Below, piece by piece: positions 36,692-46,308 of a DNA stretch of 64,000 nucleotides. Source of the DNA: Parvularcula oceani (GTDB taxonomy: Bacteria > Pseudomonadota > Alphaproteobacteria > Caulobacterales > Parvularculaceae); the NCBI RefSeq assembly GCF_000733125.1, contig NZ_JPHU01000001.1:434001-498000 (forward strand). The letters run 5' to 3'. Within the stretch, counting starts at the first letter, position 1; every line of letters begins with the position of its first letter. The position numbers and the translations under genes were made by a program. The notes beneath the pieces were generated by a model that worked only from the letters and a program-made list of their open reading frames with translations, did not search any database and was not told the DNA's origin.

Positions 36692-37223
36692 GAGCCACTC
36701 CCGCTTCGGCCATGGCATCCACTCTCACCACCCAGGCCGCCTCCTCGTCCTCGATGCGGACCGAGAACGGCGTCGCCTCGCCGGTCGGCGAGAACAGCAC
36801 AGGCGGAGGCGGCGGCAGCTCCTCTTCCTCCTCGCCCGGCGGACGGTAGAAGATCAGCTGTCCCTCCGAGGGGGGATCGGGCGGCAGCACCTCGTCCGCA
36901 GGCGACAGGTCGAGGCGCAGATCGGGGCCGATAGGCACGCCTCCCGTCTCGCGCCAGCGATCGTTCTCATAGCCAAGCAGCATGAGCCGCCCCTCGCGCA
37001 GGTCGAGGCCGACCGTCCGGCCGCTCGTCACCGCCGCGTCGCTGAGCGCGGGCACCTGGCCTGCCAGCTCCCGCGCCGCGCGCTCCGCCTCGGAGATGCG
37101 CGCGGGCACCGAGAAGAGCACCACGGCCCCGACGACGCCCATGATCATGATCACGACCAGAAGCTCGACGAGCGTGACGCCGCGCTGAAGCGTCCGGCTA
37201 GTCCCAGCTCGTGATGTCGGCAT
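36678..37223 (-). CDS. gspH: Type II secretion system pseudopilin GspH
   Basis: 181 residues from ATG 37223, which overlaps the end of gspG by 26 bases. The prepilin motif is RGVTLVELLVVIMIMG (Glu at +5), then the GspH beta domain (SEAERAARELAGQVPALSDAA; GYENDRWRET). A proline/glutamate-rich insertion (EEEEELPPPPP) lies at about residues 121-133, a local oddity that is probably an exposed loop. GspH joins the major pseudopilin shaft to the tip complex. Confidence 0.85.
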   Translation of the reverse strand: MPTSRAGTSRTLQRGVTLVELLVVIMIMGVVGAVVLFSVPARISEAERAARELAGQVPALSDAAVTSGRTVGLDLREGRLMLLGYENDRWRETGGVPIGPDLRLDLSPADEVLPPDPPSEGQLIFYRPPGEEEEELPPPPPVLFSPTGEATPFSVRIEDEEAAWVVRVDAMAEAGVARAED

Positions 37224-37644
37224 CGGGGCCCTCGCCCCCCGGCCGCCCGTCGCGGCCATAGGACAGGATGTCGAACTGACCGAACTCGCCGGGATAGTTG
37301 TAGACATAGTCATTGCCCCACGGATCGGCAGGCACGGAATTGCCGCCCAGATAGCCGCCGGGGCGGTAGCGCCCCGCCGTGCGCAGGCCCTGGGGCGGCG
37401 TCACCAGCGCTTCGAGGCCCTGGGAATTGTCCGGATAGGTGGAGTGATCGAGGTAATAGCTCTGCAGCGCCTGGCTGAAATTGTCGATCTGCGTCGCGGC
37501 GGCCTGGGTCCGCGCCTGGTCGGCGGCGGGCAGCACGTTGACGGCGATGATCGTGCCCAGAACGCCCAGGATCACGATCACGACGAGCAGTTCGACGAGC
37601 GTGACGCCGCGCTGCTGGCGGCGTTTGCGGTGAGAGGTGGTCAT
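37198..37644 (-). CDS. gspG: Type II secretion system major pseudopilin GspG
   Basis: 148 residues, the usual length. After a short basic leader (MTTSHRKRRQQR) comes the prepilin site and helix GVTLVELLVVIVILGVLG. The C-terminal half holds the GspG loop and calcium-site region (STYPDNSQGLEALVTPP; DPWGNDYVYNYPGEFGQFDI; SYGRDGRPGGEGPDADI). It polymerises into the pseudopilus that pushes substrates through the GspD secretin. It is cleaved and methylated by the prepilin peptidase encoded at 49367-50173. Confidence 0.95.
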   Translation of the reverse strand: MTTSHRKRRQQRGVTLVELLVVIVILGVLGTIIAVNVLPAADQARTQAAATQIDNFSQALQSYYLDHSTYPDNSQGLEALVTPPQGLRTAGRYRPGGYLGGNSVPADPWGNDYVYNYPGEFGQFDILSYGRDGRPGGEGPDADITSWD

Positions 37645-37656
37645 GAGGCTCCTTCG

Positions 37657-38874
37657 CTAGCCCAGCGTCATGGTGTTGATCTGCAGGATCGGCAGCATGA
37701 TAGCGAGCACGATCACCATGACGACCAGGCCGAGTGTTACGATCACGGCAGGCTCGAGAAGGCGCAGGGCGAGCGTGGTCGCCGCCTCGAAGCCGCCCTC
37801 CATCTGGTCTGCGGTCTTTTCCAGCATGAGCGGCAGCGCGCCGGAGCGCTCGCCGGCCGAGACCATGCTCGCCATCATCGGCGGAAAGACGCCCGCCCGG
37901 CGAAGCGATGCCGACAGGCTCGCCCCCTCGCGCACCCCGGTCAGGGTGACGCCGAGGCGGTCGTCGATATGGCTGTTCACCACGGTGCGGCGCGCCGAGC
38001 GCAGCGAATCGAGAAGCGGCGCGCCCGAGGCGAAGAGCGTCGAGAGCGTCCTTGCGAAGCGCGCGGCGTCGAGGTCGCGGGCGAGCGGGCCGATCACGGG
38101 CAGGCGCAACAGCATCCTGTCCATGGCGAGCTTCGGGCGGGGCCTGCGCCGCGCGACGATAAAGCCTATGATCGCCGCGACGAGCGCGATCAGCACGATC
38201 AGGCCGAAATCGCGCACGAAGTCCGATACGCCGATCACCACCCGCGTCAGAAGCGGCAGCTGCGCACCCATGTCCGAGAACTGCTCGACCATGCGCGGCA
38301 CGACGAAGGTCATCAGCGCCCAGACCACGCCGATAGCGACCACGGCGATGGTGGCGGGATAGATGAGCGCGGTCGTCGCCTTCTGCGTGATGGCGCGGTT
38401 GCGCTCCAGCATGTCCGCGAGGCGCCCCAGGACCGCGCCGAGCGTGCCGGAGGTCTCTCCCGCCGCGACGATTCCGCGATAAAGCGGCGGGAAGCTCTTG
38501 GGATGCTCGCCGAGCGCTTCTGAGAGCCGCCAGCCTTCGACGACCCGCATGCGCACGGCGGTCAGGACGCGGGCGGTGGGGCTGCCCCGTTCCTGCGCCG
38601 CCACGGCGGCGAGCGCCTCCTCGACCGGCATGGCCGCGTCGATCAGCGTGGCGAGCTGGCGCGTGGCGGCGATGATGTCCTTGCGCGAGGGCTGTTTCGG
38701 CCCGCGGCTGAGGCGGATATCGAGGCCGCTCCCCTCCCCCGCCTCGGACAGCGAGACCGGCGTCAGGCCGGAGGCCTGGATCTCGCGCCGGGCGCGGCGC
38801 TGGGTGTCCGCCTCGACCGTTCCGCGCTTCTTGCGTCCGGCCGCGTCCACCGCCTCGTAGCGGTAGGCGGTCAC
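37657..38874 (-). CDS. gspF: Type II secretion system inner-membrane protein GspF
   Basis: 405 residues with two GspF domains, each ending in a hydrophobic stretch. Membrane segments are near residues 170-195 (TALIYPATIAVVAIGVVWAL), 220-245 and 375-400. The repeated FP..Y..M/I..GE.SG motif occurs as FPPLYRGIVAAGETSG and FPPMMASMVSAGERSG. GspF is the polytopic core of the platform. The start overlaps the gspE stop by four bases. Confidence 0.95.
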   Translation of the reverse strand: MTAYRYEAVDAAGRKKRGTVEADTQRRARREIQASGLTPVSLSEAGEGSGLDIRLSRGPKQPSRKDIIAATRQLATLIDAAMPVEEALAAVAAQERGSPTARVLTAVRMRVVEGWRLSEALGEHPKSFPPLYRGIVAAGETSGTLGAVLGRLADMLERNRAITQKATTALIYPATIAVVAIGVVWALMTFVVPRMVEQFSDMGAQLPLLTRVVIGVSDFVRDFGLIVLIALVAAIIGFIVARRRPRPKLAMDRMLLRLPVIGPLARDLDAARFARTLSTLFASGAPLLDSLRSARRTVVNSHIDDRLGVTLTGVREGASLSASLRRAGVFPPMMASMVSAGERSGALPLMLEKTADQMEGGFEAATTLALRLLEPAVIVTLGLVVMVIVLAIMLPILQINTMTLG

Positions 38875-40397
38875 GTCGCTTCGGCCTCCTGGACGACCCG
38901 CAGGACCTCCTCGATCGAGGTGTGGCCTGCGAGGACATGCGCCCAGCCGGTCTCGGCCAAGGTCGGCGCATCGCGGAAGGCGTGCTCGGCCAGCGTGTGC
39001 TCGGAGGCGTCGTCATGGACGAGCTTGCGGAAGGTGTCGTCGGCCACGACCAGCTCGTAGAGGCCGATCCGGCCTTCGTATCCCGTGCCGTTGCAGCGCG
39101 CGCAGCCTCGCGGCTCGTAGATCGTGACGCTTTCCTCGGCCCCGAGAAGCTGCCGTTCGGAGGCATCCGCCTCGTGCGGCGCCTTGCATGCCTCGCAGAG
39201 CCTGCGCACGAGGCGCTGGGCGAGGACACCCGCAATCGTCGAGGACAGAAGGAAGGGCTCGACCCCCATGTCGCGCAGCCGCGTCACCGCGCCCACGGCA
39301 GAATTGGTGTGGACGGTGGACAAGACGAGGTGCCCCGTCAGCGAGGCCTGCACCGCGATCTGCGCGGTCTCGACGTCGCGGATCTCGCCGACCATGACCA
39401 CGTCCGGGTCCTGGCGCAGGATGGCGCGGAGGCCGGTCGCGAAGGTCATGCCGACCTTGGAATTGACCTGCGTCTGCCCGACGCCGTCGAGAGCGTATTC
39501 GACCGGGTCCTCGACCGTCAGGATGTTCACGCCCGGATCGTTGAGCAGTGTGAGCCCCGAATAGAGCGTCGTCGTCTTGCCCGAGCCGGTGGGCCCCGTG
39601 ACGAGGATCACGCCGTTGGGACGCTTGAGGACCTGCTTGAAGCGGCTGAGAATGCCCGGCGGCATGCCCAGCGCGTCGAGGTCGAGCTTGGCCTGCTCCT
39701 TGTCGAGAAGGCGCATCACCACCCGCTCGCCGAAGCGGCTGGGCAGGGTCGAGACCCGGACGTCGACGAGGCGCCCGCCCATGGACAGCGAGATGCGCCC
39801 GTCCTGCGGCACGCGCTTCTCGGCGATGTCGAGCCGCGCCATGACCTTCACGCGCGAGGTCAGGACCGGCGTCATCCGCGCGGGCAACTCCAGCACCTCG
39901 CGCAGGACGCCGTCGATCCGCAGGCGCACGGAGAGCGCGCCCTCATAGGGTTCGATATGGATGTCCGAGGCGCGGGTCTTCACCGCCTCCGCGATCAGCG
40001 CGTTGATCAGGCGGATGACCGGCGCGTCGTCCTCCGTATCCAGAAGGTCCGCCGTCGCGGGCAGGCCTTCCGCGAGCGCGGAGAGATCCTCGCTGCCCTC
40101 GTCCTCGAAGGTCGCCGCCGACAGCCCTTCGGCGGAGTAGACCTCCGACAGCCGCCGCTCGAAGAGGTTCTCGGGCAGGAGCTCGACCGATGGATCGCCG
40201 CCGGCCGCGCGATAGGCCTCGGCCATCGCCCAGGGGTCGGCCAGGGCCGCGCCCTCGGCGTTCGCGCGCACGCCGAGCACCTTCTCGCCGCCCTGCCCGC
40301 CGAGCAGGATGATGCCCGCCTCCTTGGCGAAGCCGTAGGAGAAGCGTTGCGGCGCCTCATGGGAGGGGGCGGGAGGAAGCGTCTCGGTTTCACTCAT
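38871..40397 (-). CDS. gspE: Type II secretion system ATPase GspE
   Basis: 508 residues from ATG 40397, overlapping the gspD stop by eight bases. N-terminal domains (N1E region) bind GspL. The ATPase core has Walker A GPTGSGKTTTLYSG around residue 265, an Asp box with MVGEIRDVETAQIA, and the His box HLVLSTVHTNSAVG. The C-terminal zinc module has two CxxC pairs (CEACKAPHEAD; GCARCNGTGYEGRIG). It powers pseudopilus assembly in the cytoplasm. The fold and motifs are complete, so the system is probably functional. Confidence 0.95.
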   Translation of the reverse strand: MSETETLPPAPSHEAPQRFSYGFAKEAGIILLGGQGGEKVLGVRANAEGAALADPWAMAEAYRAAGGDPSVELLPENLFERRLSEVYSAEGLSAATFEDEGSEDLSALAEGLPATADLLDTEDDAPVIRLINALIAEAVKTRASDIHIEPYEGALSVRLRIDGVLREVLELPARMTPVLTSRVKVMARLDIAEKRVPQDGRISLSMGGRLVDVRVSTLPSRFGERVVMRLLDKEQAKLDLDALGMPPGILSRFKQVLKRPNGVILVTGPTGSGKTTTLYSGLTLLNDPGVNILTVEDPVEYALDGVGQTQVNSKVGMTFATGLRAILRQDPDVVMVGEIRDVETAQIAVQASLTGHLVLSTVHTNSAVGAVTRLRDMGVEPFLLSSTIAGVLAQRLVRRLCEACKAPHEADASERQLLGAEESVTIYEPRGCARCNGTGYEGRIGLYELVVADDTFRKLVHDDASEHTLAEHAFRDAPTLAETGWAHVLAGHTSIEEVLRVVQEAEAT

Positions 40398-42522
40398 CGA
40401 TGGCCGGCATCCCTTCGATCGGTCCGCCCGACAGGGGCTCGTCCACGGGCAGGGACTCGTCCACCCGCTCTGGCGAGACATAGCCGCCCGTGCCGAGATA
40501 TTCGTTCAGCACCCGGTCGATCGGCGCCACCGCGCCCCGCTTCTCGCGGCGCAGCTGCTGCTGGCGGGCATAGTCGTACTTGCGCGCCGTCGCCGCGTTG
40601 GCGGTCAGCGGATCGCGCAGGATGGTCGGGCGGATGAACACCATGAGCGTGGTGTCCTCCTGCTGGCGGTTCTGGCCCTTGAACAGGTTTCCGAGGAGCG
40701 GAATGTCGCCGAGGATCGGCACCTTGCTCTCGGTCCGGCGGCGGTCATTGTCGATCAGGCCGCCCAGGACCAGGGTCTGGCCGTCCTCTGCCACGGCCGT
40801 GGTCTGGATCACCGATTTGTTGGTGATGATGTTGTCGGTCTGCGCGGTGAAGGCGCCGATCGAGCTGACCTCGAGCTTGATCTCCAGCTTGACCGTGTTG
40901 CCCTCGTTGATCTGGGGCGTGACCTCCAGGATATTGCCGACATCCTGGCGCTCGATCTGGTTGAAGACGTTCTCGAAATCGTCTCCGGCCGTGCTGCCGG
41001 TGACGATCGGGATTTCCTGGCCGACCTGAAGGCGCGCCGCCTCGTTGTCCATCACCACGACCGAGGGCGTGGAGAGAAGGTTCGACTGGCTGTCCGACTG
41101 GATCGCCGAGAGGAGCACGCCATAGACCGATCCGTCATCGGTCTGCGCGGCATAGCCGCCGAGGAAGCCGTTATAGTTGAGGAGCTGGCCCACCGCCGCC
41201 TCGACCAGCTGGCCGGCGACCTGCGTCAGCTGCGGGTCGGCATCGTCGACGATGACCGCGCCGCTATCGGTCGTGACCGTGCGCGTGCCCGAAATGCTGT
41301 CGCGGCCCGGCCCGAGGAAATAGGCCGCGCCCGCCGCGCTGACGAGATTGGGCTGCGTGTTGGTGAAGCTCGCCGCCGTCACCGGGAAGCCGTCGCCGCC
41401 GGAGAGGTACTGCACGCCGAGTTCGCGCGCCGTCGTGTTCGAGATCTCGACCACTATCGCTTCGAGCAGGACCTGCGGCCGCCGGATATCGAGGCGGTTG
41501 ACGATGGAGCGGACGAGGCGCTGCGTATCCGGCGGCGCGTTCACCACCACGGCATTGGTCGCGGCATCGAAGCCGATGCTCGGCCCCTGCCCGGCGCCGC
41601 CCTGCTGGGGCGCGCCTTCCCCCGTCACGCGCGCGCCGAGAACGCCCTGCAGAAGCTCGACGACCTTCTCCGCATCGGCATGGTTGAGGTAGATCGCATC
41701 GAGCCCGACGCGTGAGGCGCCCGCATTGTCGAGTTCCTCGATGATCGGGATCAGGCGGCGCACCTCCTGCGGATTGCCGCGCAGGATGACCTGATTGGTC
41801 GCATCGGCCGCCACGACGCTGACAGCGCCAGCCCTGCGGCCCTCGGTGACCTGGTTGTTGATGATCTCGAGGAGCGTGCTCGCCACTTCGGAGGCCGGCG
41901 CGTTCTGGAGGGTCACCGGCCGCACGACGGTATTGTCGACGTCGAGTTCCTCGAGAAGGCTGACCACGCGCTGCACATTGGCGGCGGTATCGGCGACGAT
42001 CAGCGTGTTCGTCTCGGTGATCGGCGTGACGAGGCCCGTATCGGCGACGAGCGAGCGCACGGCATTGGCCGCCTCGCGCACGTCGACGAAGCGCAGCTCG
42101 ACGAGCCGCGTCACCGCGCTGCCGCCGGGCGCCGCCTGGCTGCCGTTCTGTCCTGCCTCGCGCAGCGCCTGCTGCGAACGGACGATCTTGTATTCCCGGT
42201 CGCCGATCGGAACCGCCGTATAGCCGTTGAGCTGCAGCGCGGCGAGGAAGACCTCCCACACCTCGTCCGGCCCCAGATCCGCGTCGGGCGGCGAGATGAT
42301 GTTCACCTTGCCCGCCAGCGTCGGGTCGATGATGAAGGCACGGCCGGTGCGGCGGGAGATATCGTCCACCACCGCGCGCAGATCGGCGTCCTCATAGTTG
42401 AGCGCGGCGCCGCTCTGCGCCAGCGCTGCGCCGTGCAGGAGCGTCAGGCTGCTCGCACTCAGACCAAGGGCGGCAAGAAGGCCGCGAAGCGTGTGTCGTG
42501 ACGTCATGAAACCTCGGCTCAT
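40390..42522 (-). CDS. gspD: Type II secretion system secretin GspD
   Basis: 710 residues with a signal peptide (ending AALAQ). In order: N0 domain (LNYEDADLRAVVDDISRRTG), three N1-N3 repeats (LVELRFVDVREAANAVRSLV; RPVTLQNAPASEVASTLLEI; LDAIYLNHADAEKVVELLQG), then the secretin barrel with QVLLEAIVVEIS and VPILGDIPLLGNLFKGQ. It forms the outer-membrane channel. It follows gspC with a four-base overlap. Confidence 0.95.
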   Translation of the reverse strand: MSRGFMTSRHTLRGLLAALGLSASSLTLLHGAALAQSGAALNYEDADLRAVVDDISRRTGRAFIIDPTLAGKVNIISPPDADLGPDEVWEVFLAALQLNGYTAVPIGDREYKIVRSQQALREAGQNGSQAAPGGSAVTRLVELRFVDVREAANAVRSLVADTGLVTPITETNTLIVADTAANVQRVVSLLEELDVDNTVVRPVTLQNAPASEVASTLLEIINNQVTEGRRAGAVSVVAADATNQVILRGNPQEVRRLIPIIEELDNAGASRVGLDAIYLNHADAEKVVELLQGVLGARVTGEGAPQQGGAGQGPSIGFDAATNAVVVNAPPDTQRLVRSIVNRLDIRRPQVLLEAIVVEISNTTARELGVQYLSGGDGFPVTAASFTNTQPNLVSAAGAAYFLGPGRDSISGTRTVTTDSGAVIVDDADPQLTQVAGQLVEAAVGQLLNYNGFLGGYAAQTDDGSVYGVLLSAIQSDSQSNLLSTPSVVVMDNEAARLQVGQEIPIVTGSTAGDDFENVFNQIERQDVGNILEVTPQINEGNTVKLEIKLEVSSIGAFTAQTDNIITNKSVIQTTAVAEDGQTLVLGGLIDNDRRRTESKVPILGDIPLLGNLFKGQNRQQEDTTLMVFIRPTILRDPLTANAATARKYDYARQQQLRREKRGAVAPIDRVLNEYLGTGGYVSPERVDESLPVDEPLSGGPIEGMPAIDE

Positions 42523-43421
42523 GGTGCCCTGCTCGGATCGACGGGCACATCGAGGGGAAGGCCACCGCGTTCGACGGTGACCGTGAAGGGAGCGCCGGGC
42601 GGAAGATCCGCCATCAGCTCGAGAAGGTCTTCGGGATCGGAGGGCGCAGGCGTGCCGTTGACGGCCGTGACGATGTCGCCTTCGGCGAAGCCCGACCGGT
42701 CGAACAGCTCGCGCGAGCCGCCGGGATAGAGGGCATAGCCCAGCACCTCGCCCGCATCGTCGCGCAGCGGCCTGAAGGAGAAGGACCGCGCCAGCGCGGC
42801 CAGGTTCGCTGCCGGGGTGATGTCGGGCCGCTGCACCGAGGAGGCCGGGCCCGCTGCCGGGGCGGGCCCGCCGCGGGATTCCCGGCGCGGAGTGCGGGGA
42901 TCGCGCCCCGCGAGCGTCAGCGTCTCGGTCACCCCGTTGCGGCTCAGGATCGCCTGTTCGGGCAGCACGTCGCGAAGGACCACGCCGGAAAGGATCTCCT
43001 CGCCGAGCGGCACGGTGCGCTGGCGGCCATTGGGGGTCTCGATCGTCGCGGTGGTGATGCTGCCGCCGACGGTCGTCCCGACAAGGCGCAGGTCCAGCGT
43101 CGTCTCCTGCGCATCGGCGTAATCGGGAACGGCCTCTTCGGCGCCGGGCGTGCCGCCGAAAGGATCGAAGCGCGAGAAGACCGAGAGATCGGCGCGCTCA
43201 GGCGCGGCGGCGGGCGAACGGGTCTCGATCTCCGGCTGCGGCAGCGGCGTGACCAGGAGCCAGACGAGCCGGACGAGGAGAACGCCCAGAAGCGCGACAT
43301 AGGCGAGCTCGACCAGGCGCGGCGTCAGCCAGGCCCGTCCGCGGCGCGCGGGCGGGCGGCGCCCGGCGGCTGGTGCCGCAGGCTCGTCCCCCGCTCCGCT
43401 GAGTGTCGCGGTCTCCGCCAC
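42519..43421 (-). CDS. gspC: Type II secretion system protein GspC
   Basis: 300 residues from GTG 43421 (AGGAG nine bases upstream). A disordered N-terminus is followed by one membrane segment (ELAYVALLGVLLVRLVWLL, residues ~38-58), the HR domain (QETTLDLRLVGTTVGGSITT) and a C-terminal PDZ domain (YALYPGGSRELFDRSGFAEG; GDIVTAVNG). It links the inner platform to the GspD secretin and may read substrates. It is the first gene of the gsp operon; no promoter was resolved in the 152 bases upstream. Confidence 0.92.
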   Translation of the reverse strand: MAETATLSGAGDEPAAPAAGRRPPARRGRAWLTPRLVELAYVALLGVLLVRLVWLLVTPLPQPEIETRSPAAAPERADLSVFSRFDPFGGTPGAEEAVPDYADAQETTLDLRLVGTTVGGSITTATIETPNGRQRTVPLGEEILSGVVLRDVLPEQAILSRNGVTETLTLAGRDPRTPRRESRGGPAPAAGPASSVQRPDITPAANLAALARSFSFRPLRDDAGEVLGYALYPGGSRELFDRSGFAEGDIVTAVNGTPAPSDPEDLLELMADLPPGAPFTVTVERGGLPLDVPVDPSRAP

Positions 43422-43573
43422 GCCGTAATTCTCCTGCACGCCTGCACCGCCCTGCCCCGGGCGGCGCGCCGGTAAATGAAGCCTTACCATTAACGACTTC
43501 GCGAGCGCAGGTTAAAGCCTGCTTAAGACTCGCTGCCGCCGCGTGCACAGACAGTGCCAGAAGAGCGGGAGTT

Positions 43574-46228
43574 CTAAAACTCCCGCTTCAGGCTGACGGA
43601 GAGCATCCGTCCGCGATCATACTCCTGGAACGCCTTCTCGACGCCGCGGTCGTCGGTCTGGGTTGCCGAGTAGTCCTCGCCGAGGATGTTGGTGACTTTA
43701 AGGCCGAAACCGTACTCTCCGCCGGCGAGTTCGAGGTTCTGGCTGATGACGAAGTCGAGGCTCAGCGGCGGCTCTTCCACGATGGCCGGACGGATGCCCG
43801 AGCTCGTGGGGCTCTCCACGATCAGGATCCGGTCCGACGCATAGTTGAGCAGCAGCGTCGCCTTGCTCTGCGTCTCCACGTCCTCGACGCCGAGCTGCAG
43901 GTTGAAGAGGTGCTCGGACTGGCCCTGGAGCCTGCGGCCGTCGGTGATCCGGCCCGAGGCGTCGACGGTGCGGCCCAGCGTCCGGCCCTCGGCATCGAGG
44001 CCGATCAGCGGAATGGTGACCTCGCCGTCCGAAGACACTTCGCTGTCCGACCAGGTGTAGTTGGTCGAGAAGAAGAGGTCCTTGTCCTGCGCGAAGCGCC
44101 CCAGCCCGATCTCCTCGAAGGCGAAGCGCTTCTCGAACTCGGCTTCCACCCCGTAAAGCTCGGCAGAAGGCGCGTTGAGGAAGGACGCCGTGGTGGCGTC
44201 GAGGCCGGTCGCGAACTGCTCGATCGGCTTTTCGATGTTCTTGTAGAACACGCCGAGCGTCGCGAACTCGCCCCTGCCGAAATAATATTCCGCACGGGCA
44301 TCGAAGTTGTCGATCTCGGTGTTCACGAGGAAGGGGTTGCCGAAGAAGGTGACGTCGTTGTCCGGATCGACGAATTCGGTGCCGGCCAGCTCGCGGAACT
44401 GGGGCCGCGTGATCGTGCGCGAATAGCCTGCGCGCACCTGGATGTTGCTGACCGGGTTCCAGGTGATCGTGGCGGCGGGCAGGAAGAACTCGTCGTCGAG
44501 CGCCACCGGGTCGGCCACGACCTCGTCGCCGCGGAAGTCGATATTGCTCTCTTCCGAGCTGTCCTCGTAGCGCACGCCGAAGGAGGCGCGGACATAGTCG
44601 CCGAGTTCGACATCCGCCATGCCGTAGACGCTGAGGACTTCGAGAGAGGCCGAGGATTCGTCCGGGAAGAGCGGGCTCGCCTGCGGGCGCAGGGTCAGAA
44701 GGCCCGAGGCGAGGACGGGATCCGAGAAGACGATGTCCGCGCGGGCCCGGGCCAGCTCATCCGGAATCGATCCGTCGAAGGAGAAGTCGCGGCGGGCATT
44801 GTCGCGGCTGCGGTCCGAATAGGATGCGCCCGCCGACAGCTCGAAGGCGCGGTTCGCCACCGTCAGCGGCAGGGTGAAATCGCCGGCTGCATAGAAATTC
44901 TCGTCCTGCAGGGTCGAGAAGTTGATGAAGCTCGCATCATTCGTGCCTTCGAAGAATTCGAAGGGTCCGTCCTCGCCGTCCTGGATATAGGTCGTCTGGC
45001 GTTCATAGGGCGCGTCGCGCTCGGCCTCGCCATAGGCGACCCGCCAGCCGAGCTCGGCGTCGTTGAGCCCCGCGAAGAGATGGTCGCCATTGAGCTGCGT
45101 CTGCCAGACCTGGCGCTCGATGAAGTCCGTGCGCTCCCGGATCTGCTGGTCGCCGCCCTCGACGTCGAAGTCGGAGCCGGTCGAGATCTGCGCCCGCTTG
45201 AGCGTGTCGCGCAGGAGATAGGACGTCAGCGCGATCGTATGGTCGCCGCCCGCGAACTCGATGCCCGTCGTGTTGTAGGCGTTGAAGAGGATGTTCTGGC
45301 GCGTCTCGAAGAATTCGAAGTCGACCTGCGCGTCCGGCGTGTCGATGAAGCTCGAGCCCGAGAAGCGCTCGGGCCGCTCGCGCAGGCCGTCGCGGGTCTG
45401 CCAGTTATTGTCATAGCCGAAATAGAACACGGTGCCGATGCGCGCATCCGCATCGTCGCGGAAGAGCTTGCCGAAGGCCAGCGAGCCGCCGCCGCTGGCG
45501 GGCGTCTCGTCGCGGGCGAGGAGCAGCGTGTCGTCCTGCTCGAACGAGACGGCCACGGACGGGTCGAGGCGCGTGTCGCCGGAGATCACGGCCTGCTCGG
45601 CCGCCTCGGGCAGGTCGCGCAGGCCGTCATCGAAGCCGAGCACGTCGGTGTCCGAGCCCTCGTAGAAGAGGCCCTCGCGCAGCGTCGTCTCCGTGTCGAC
45701 CTCGAAGCCGATGCCGACGGTCAGGAAGTCGTCGTCGGGAACCGCGCGGGCGCGCAGCTCGATCAGGCCGCCGCCGAACTCGCCGGAGAATTGCGGCGAA
45801 TAGGTCTTCTGGACCAGCGTCCCCTCGAGGATCGAGGTCGGGAAGAGGTCGAGCGGCGCGGCGCGGCGCAAGGGTTCCGGGCTCGGCAGAGGCACGCCGT
45901 TCAGCGTGGTCGAGCTGTAGCGCTCGTTCAGGCCGCGGACGACCGGGAACTTGCCGTCGGTGATGGTGACGCCGGTGACCCGCCGCAGGGCGCCCGCGAT
46001 GTCGCTGTCGCCGGCCCGGGCGAAGGCTTCCTCGTCGAGAACCGAAGCGATCTCGGAGGTGGCGCGCTTCTCGTCCGGGATGAAGGCGCCGCGCACGACG
46101 ATGACGTCGCCCTCGTCGGTGTCCGTCTGCGCTGCGGCTTCGGCATCCTGAGCGCGGGCGCCGGTCGCGATGCTCAGCATGGCCATCGCGAGAAGTGCGG
46201 ACGGCGCGAGCGAGGAATTGCGTGTCAT
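43574..46228 (-). CDS. TonB-dependent outer-membrane receptor
   Basis: 884 residues from ATG 46228 (GAGGG seven bases upstream) with a signal peptide ending GARA. The plug domain (VIVVRGAFIPDEKRATSEIA; DIAGALRRVTGVTITDGKF) is followed by a 22-strand barrel with many aromatic/acidic strands and a closing Phe (MLSVSLKREF). No FecA-type signalling extension is seen. It takes up an unknown substrate using TonB energy. It lies 152 bases upstream of gspC and 80 bases downstream of the large lipoprotein gene on the same strand, so the lipoprotein is the obvious partner. Confidence 0.94.
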   Translation of the reverse strand: MTRNSSLAPSALLAMAMLSIATGARAQDAEAAAQTDTDEGDVIVVRGAFIPDEKRATSEIASVLDEEAFARAGDSDIAGALRRVTGVTITDGKFPVVRGLNERYSSTTLNGVPLPSPEPLRRAAPLDLFPTSILEGTLVQKTYSPQFSGEFGGGLIELRARAVPDDDFLTVGIGFEVDTETTLREGLFYEGSDTDVLGFDDGLRDLPEAAEQAVISGDTRLDPSVAVSFEQDDTLLLARDETPASGGGSLAFGKLFRDDADARIGTVFYFGYDNNWQTRDGLRERPERFSGSSFIDTPDAQVDFEFFETRQNILFNAYNTTGIEFAGGDHTIALTSYLLRDTLKRAQISTGSDFDVEGGDQQIRERTDFIERQVWQTQLNGDHLFAGLNDAELGWRVAYGEAERDAPYERQTTYIQDGEDGPFEFFEGTNDASFINFSTLQDENFYAAGDFTLPLTVANRAFELSAGASYSDRSRDNARRDFSFDGSIPDELARARADIVFSDPVLASGLLTLRPQASPLFPDESSASLEVLSVYGMADVELGDYVRASFGVRYEDSSEESNIDFRGDEVVADPVALDDEFFLPAATITWNPVSNIQVRAGYSRTITRPQFRELAGTEFVDPDNDVTFFGNPFLVNTEIDNFDARAEYYFGRGEFATLGVFYKNIEKPIEQFATGLDATTASFLNAPSAELYGVEAEFEKRFAFEEIGLGRFAQDKDLFFSTNYTWSDSEVSSDGEVTIPLIGLDAEGRTLGRTVDASGRITDGRRLQGQSEHLFNLQLGVEDVETQSKATLLLNYASDRILIVESPTSSGIRPAIVEEPPLSLDFVISQNLELAGGEYGFGLKVTNILGEDYSATQTDDRGVEKAFQEYDRGRMLSVSLKREF

Positions 46229-46308
46229 GATGATGCCCTCATGCCCCATTGCCGGGGCGAAATGCATGAATGGCGGGCGGCGCCGGGCCGCCCGCCGGGA
46301 ACGCGTTC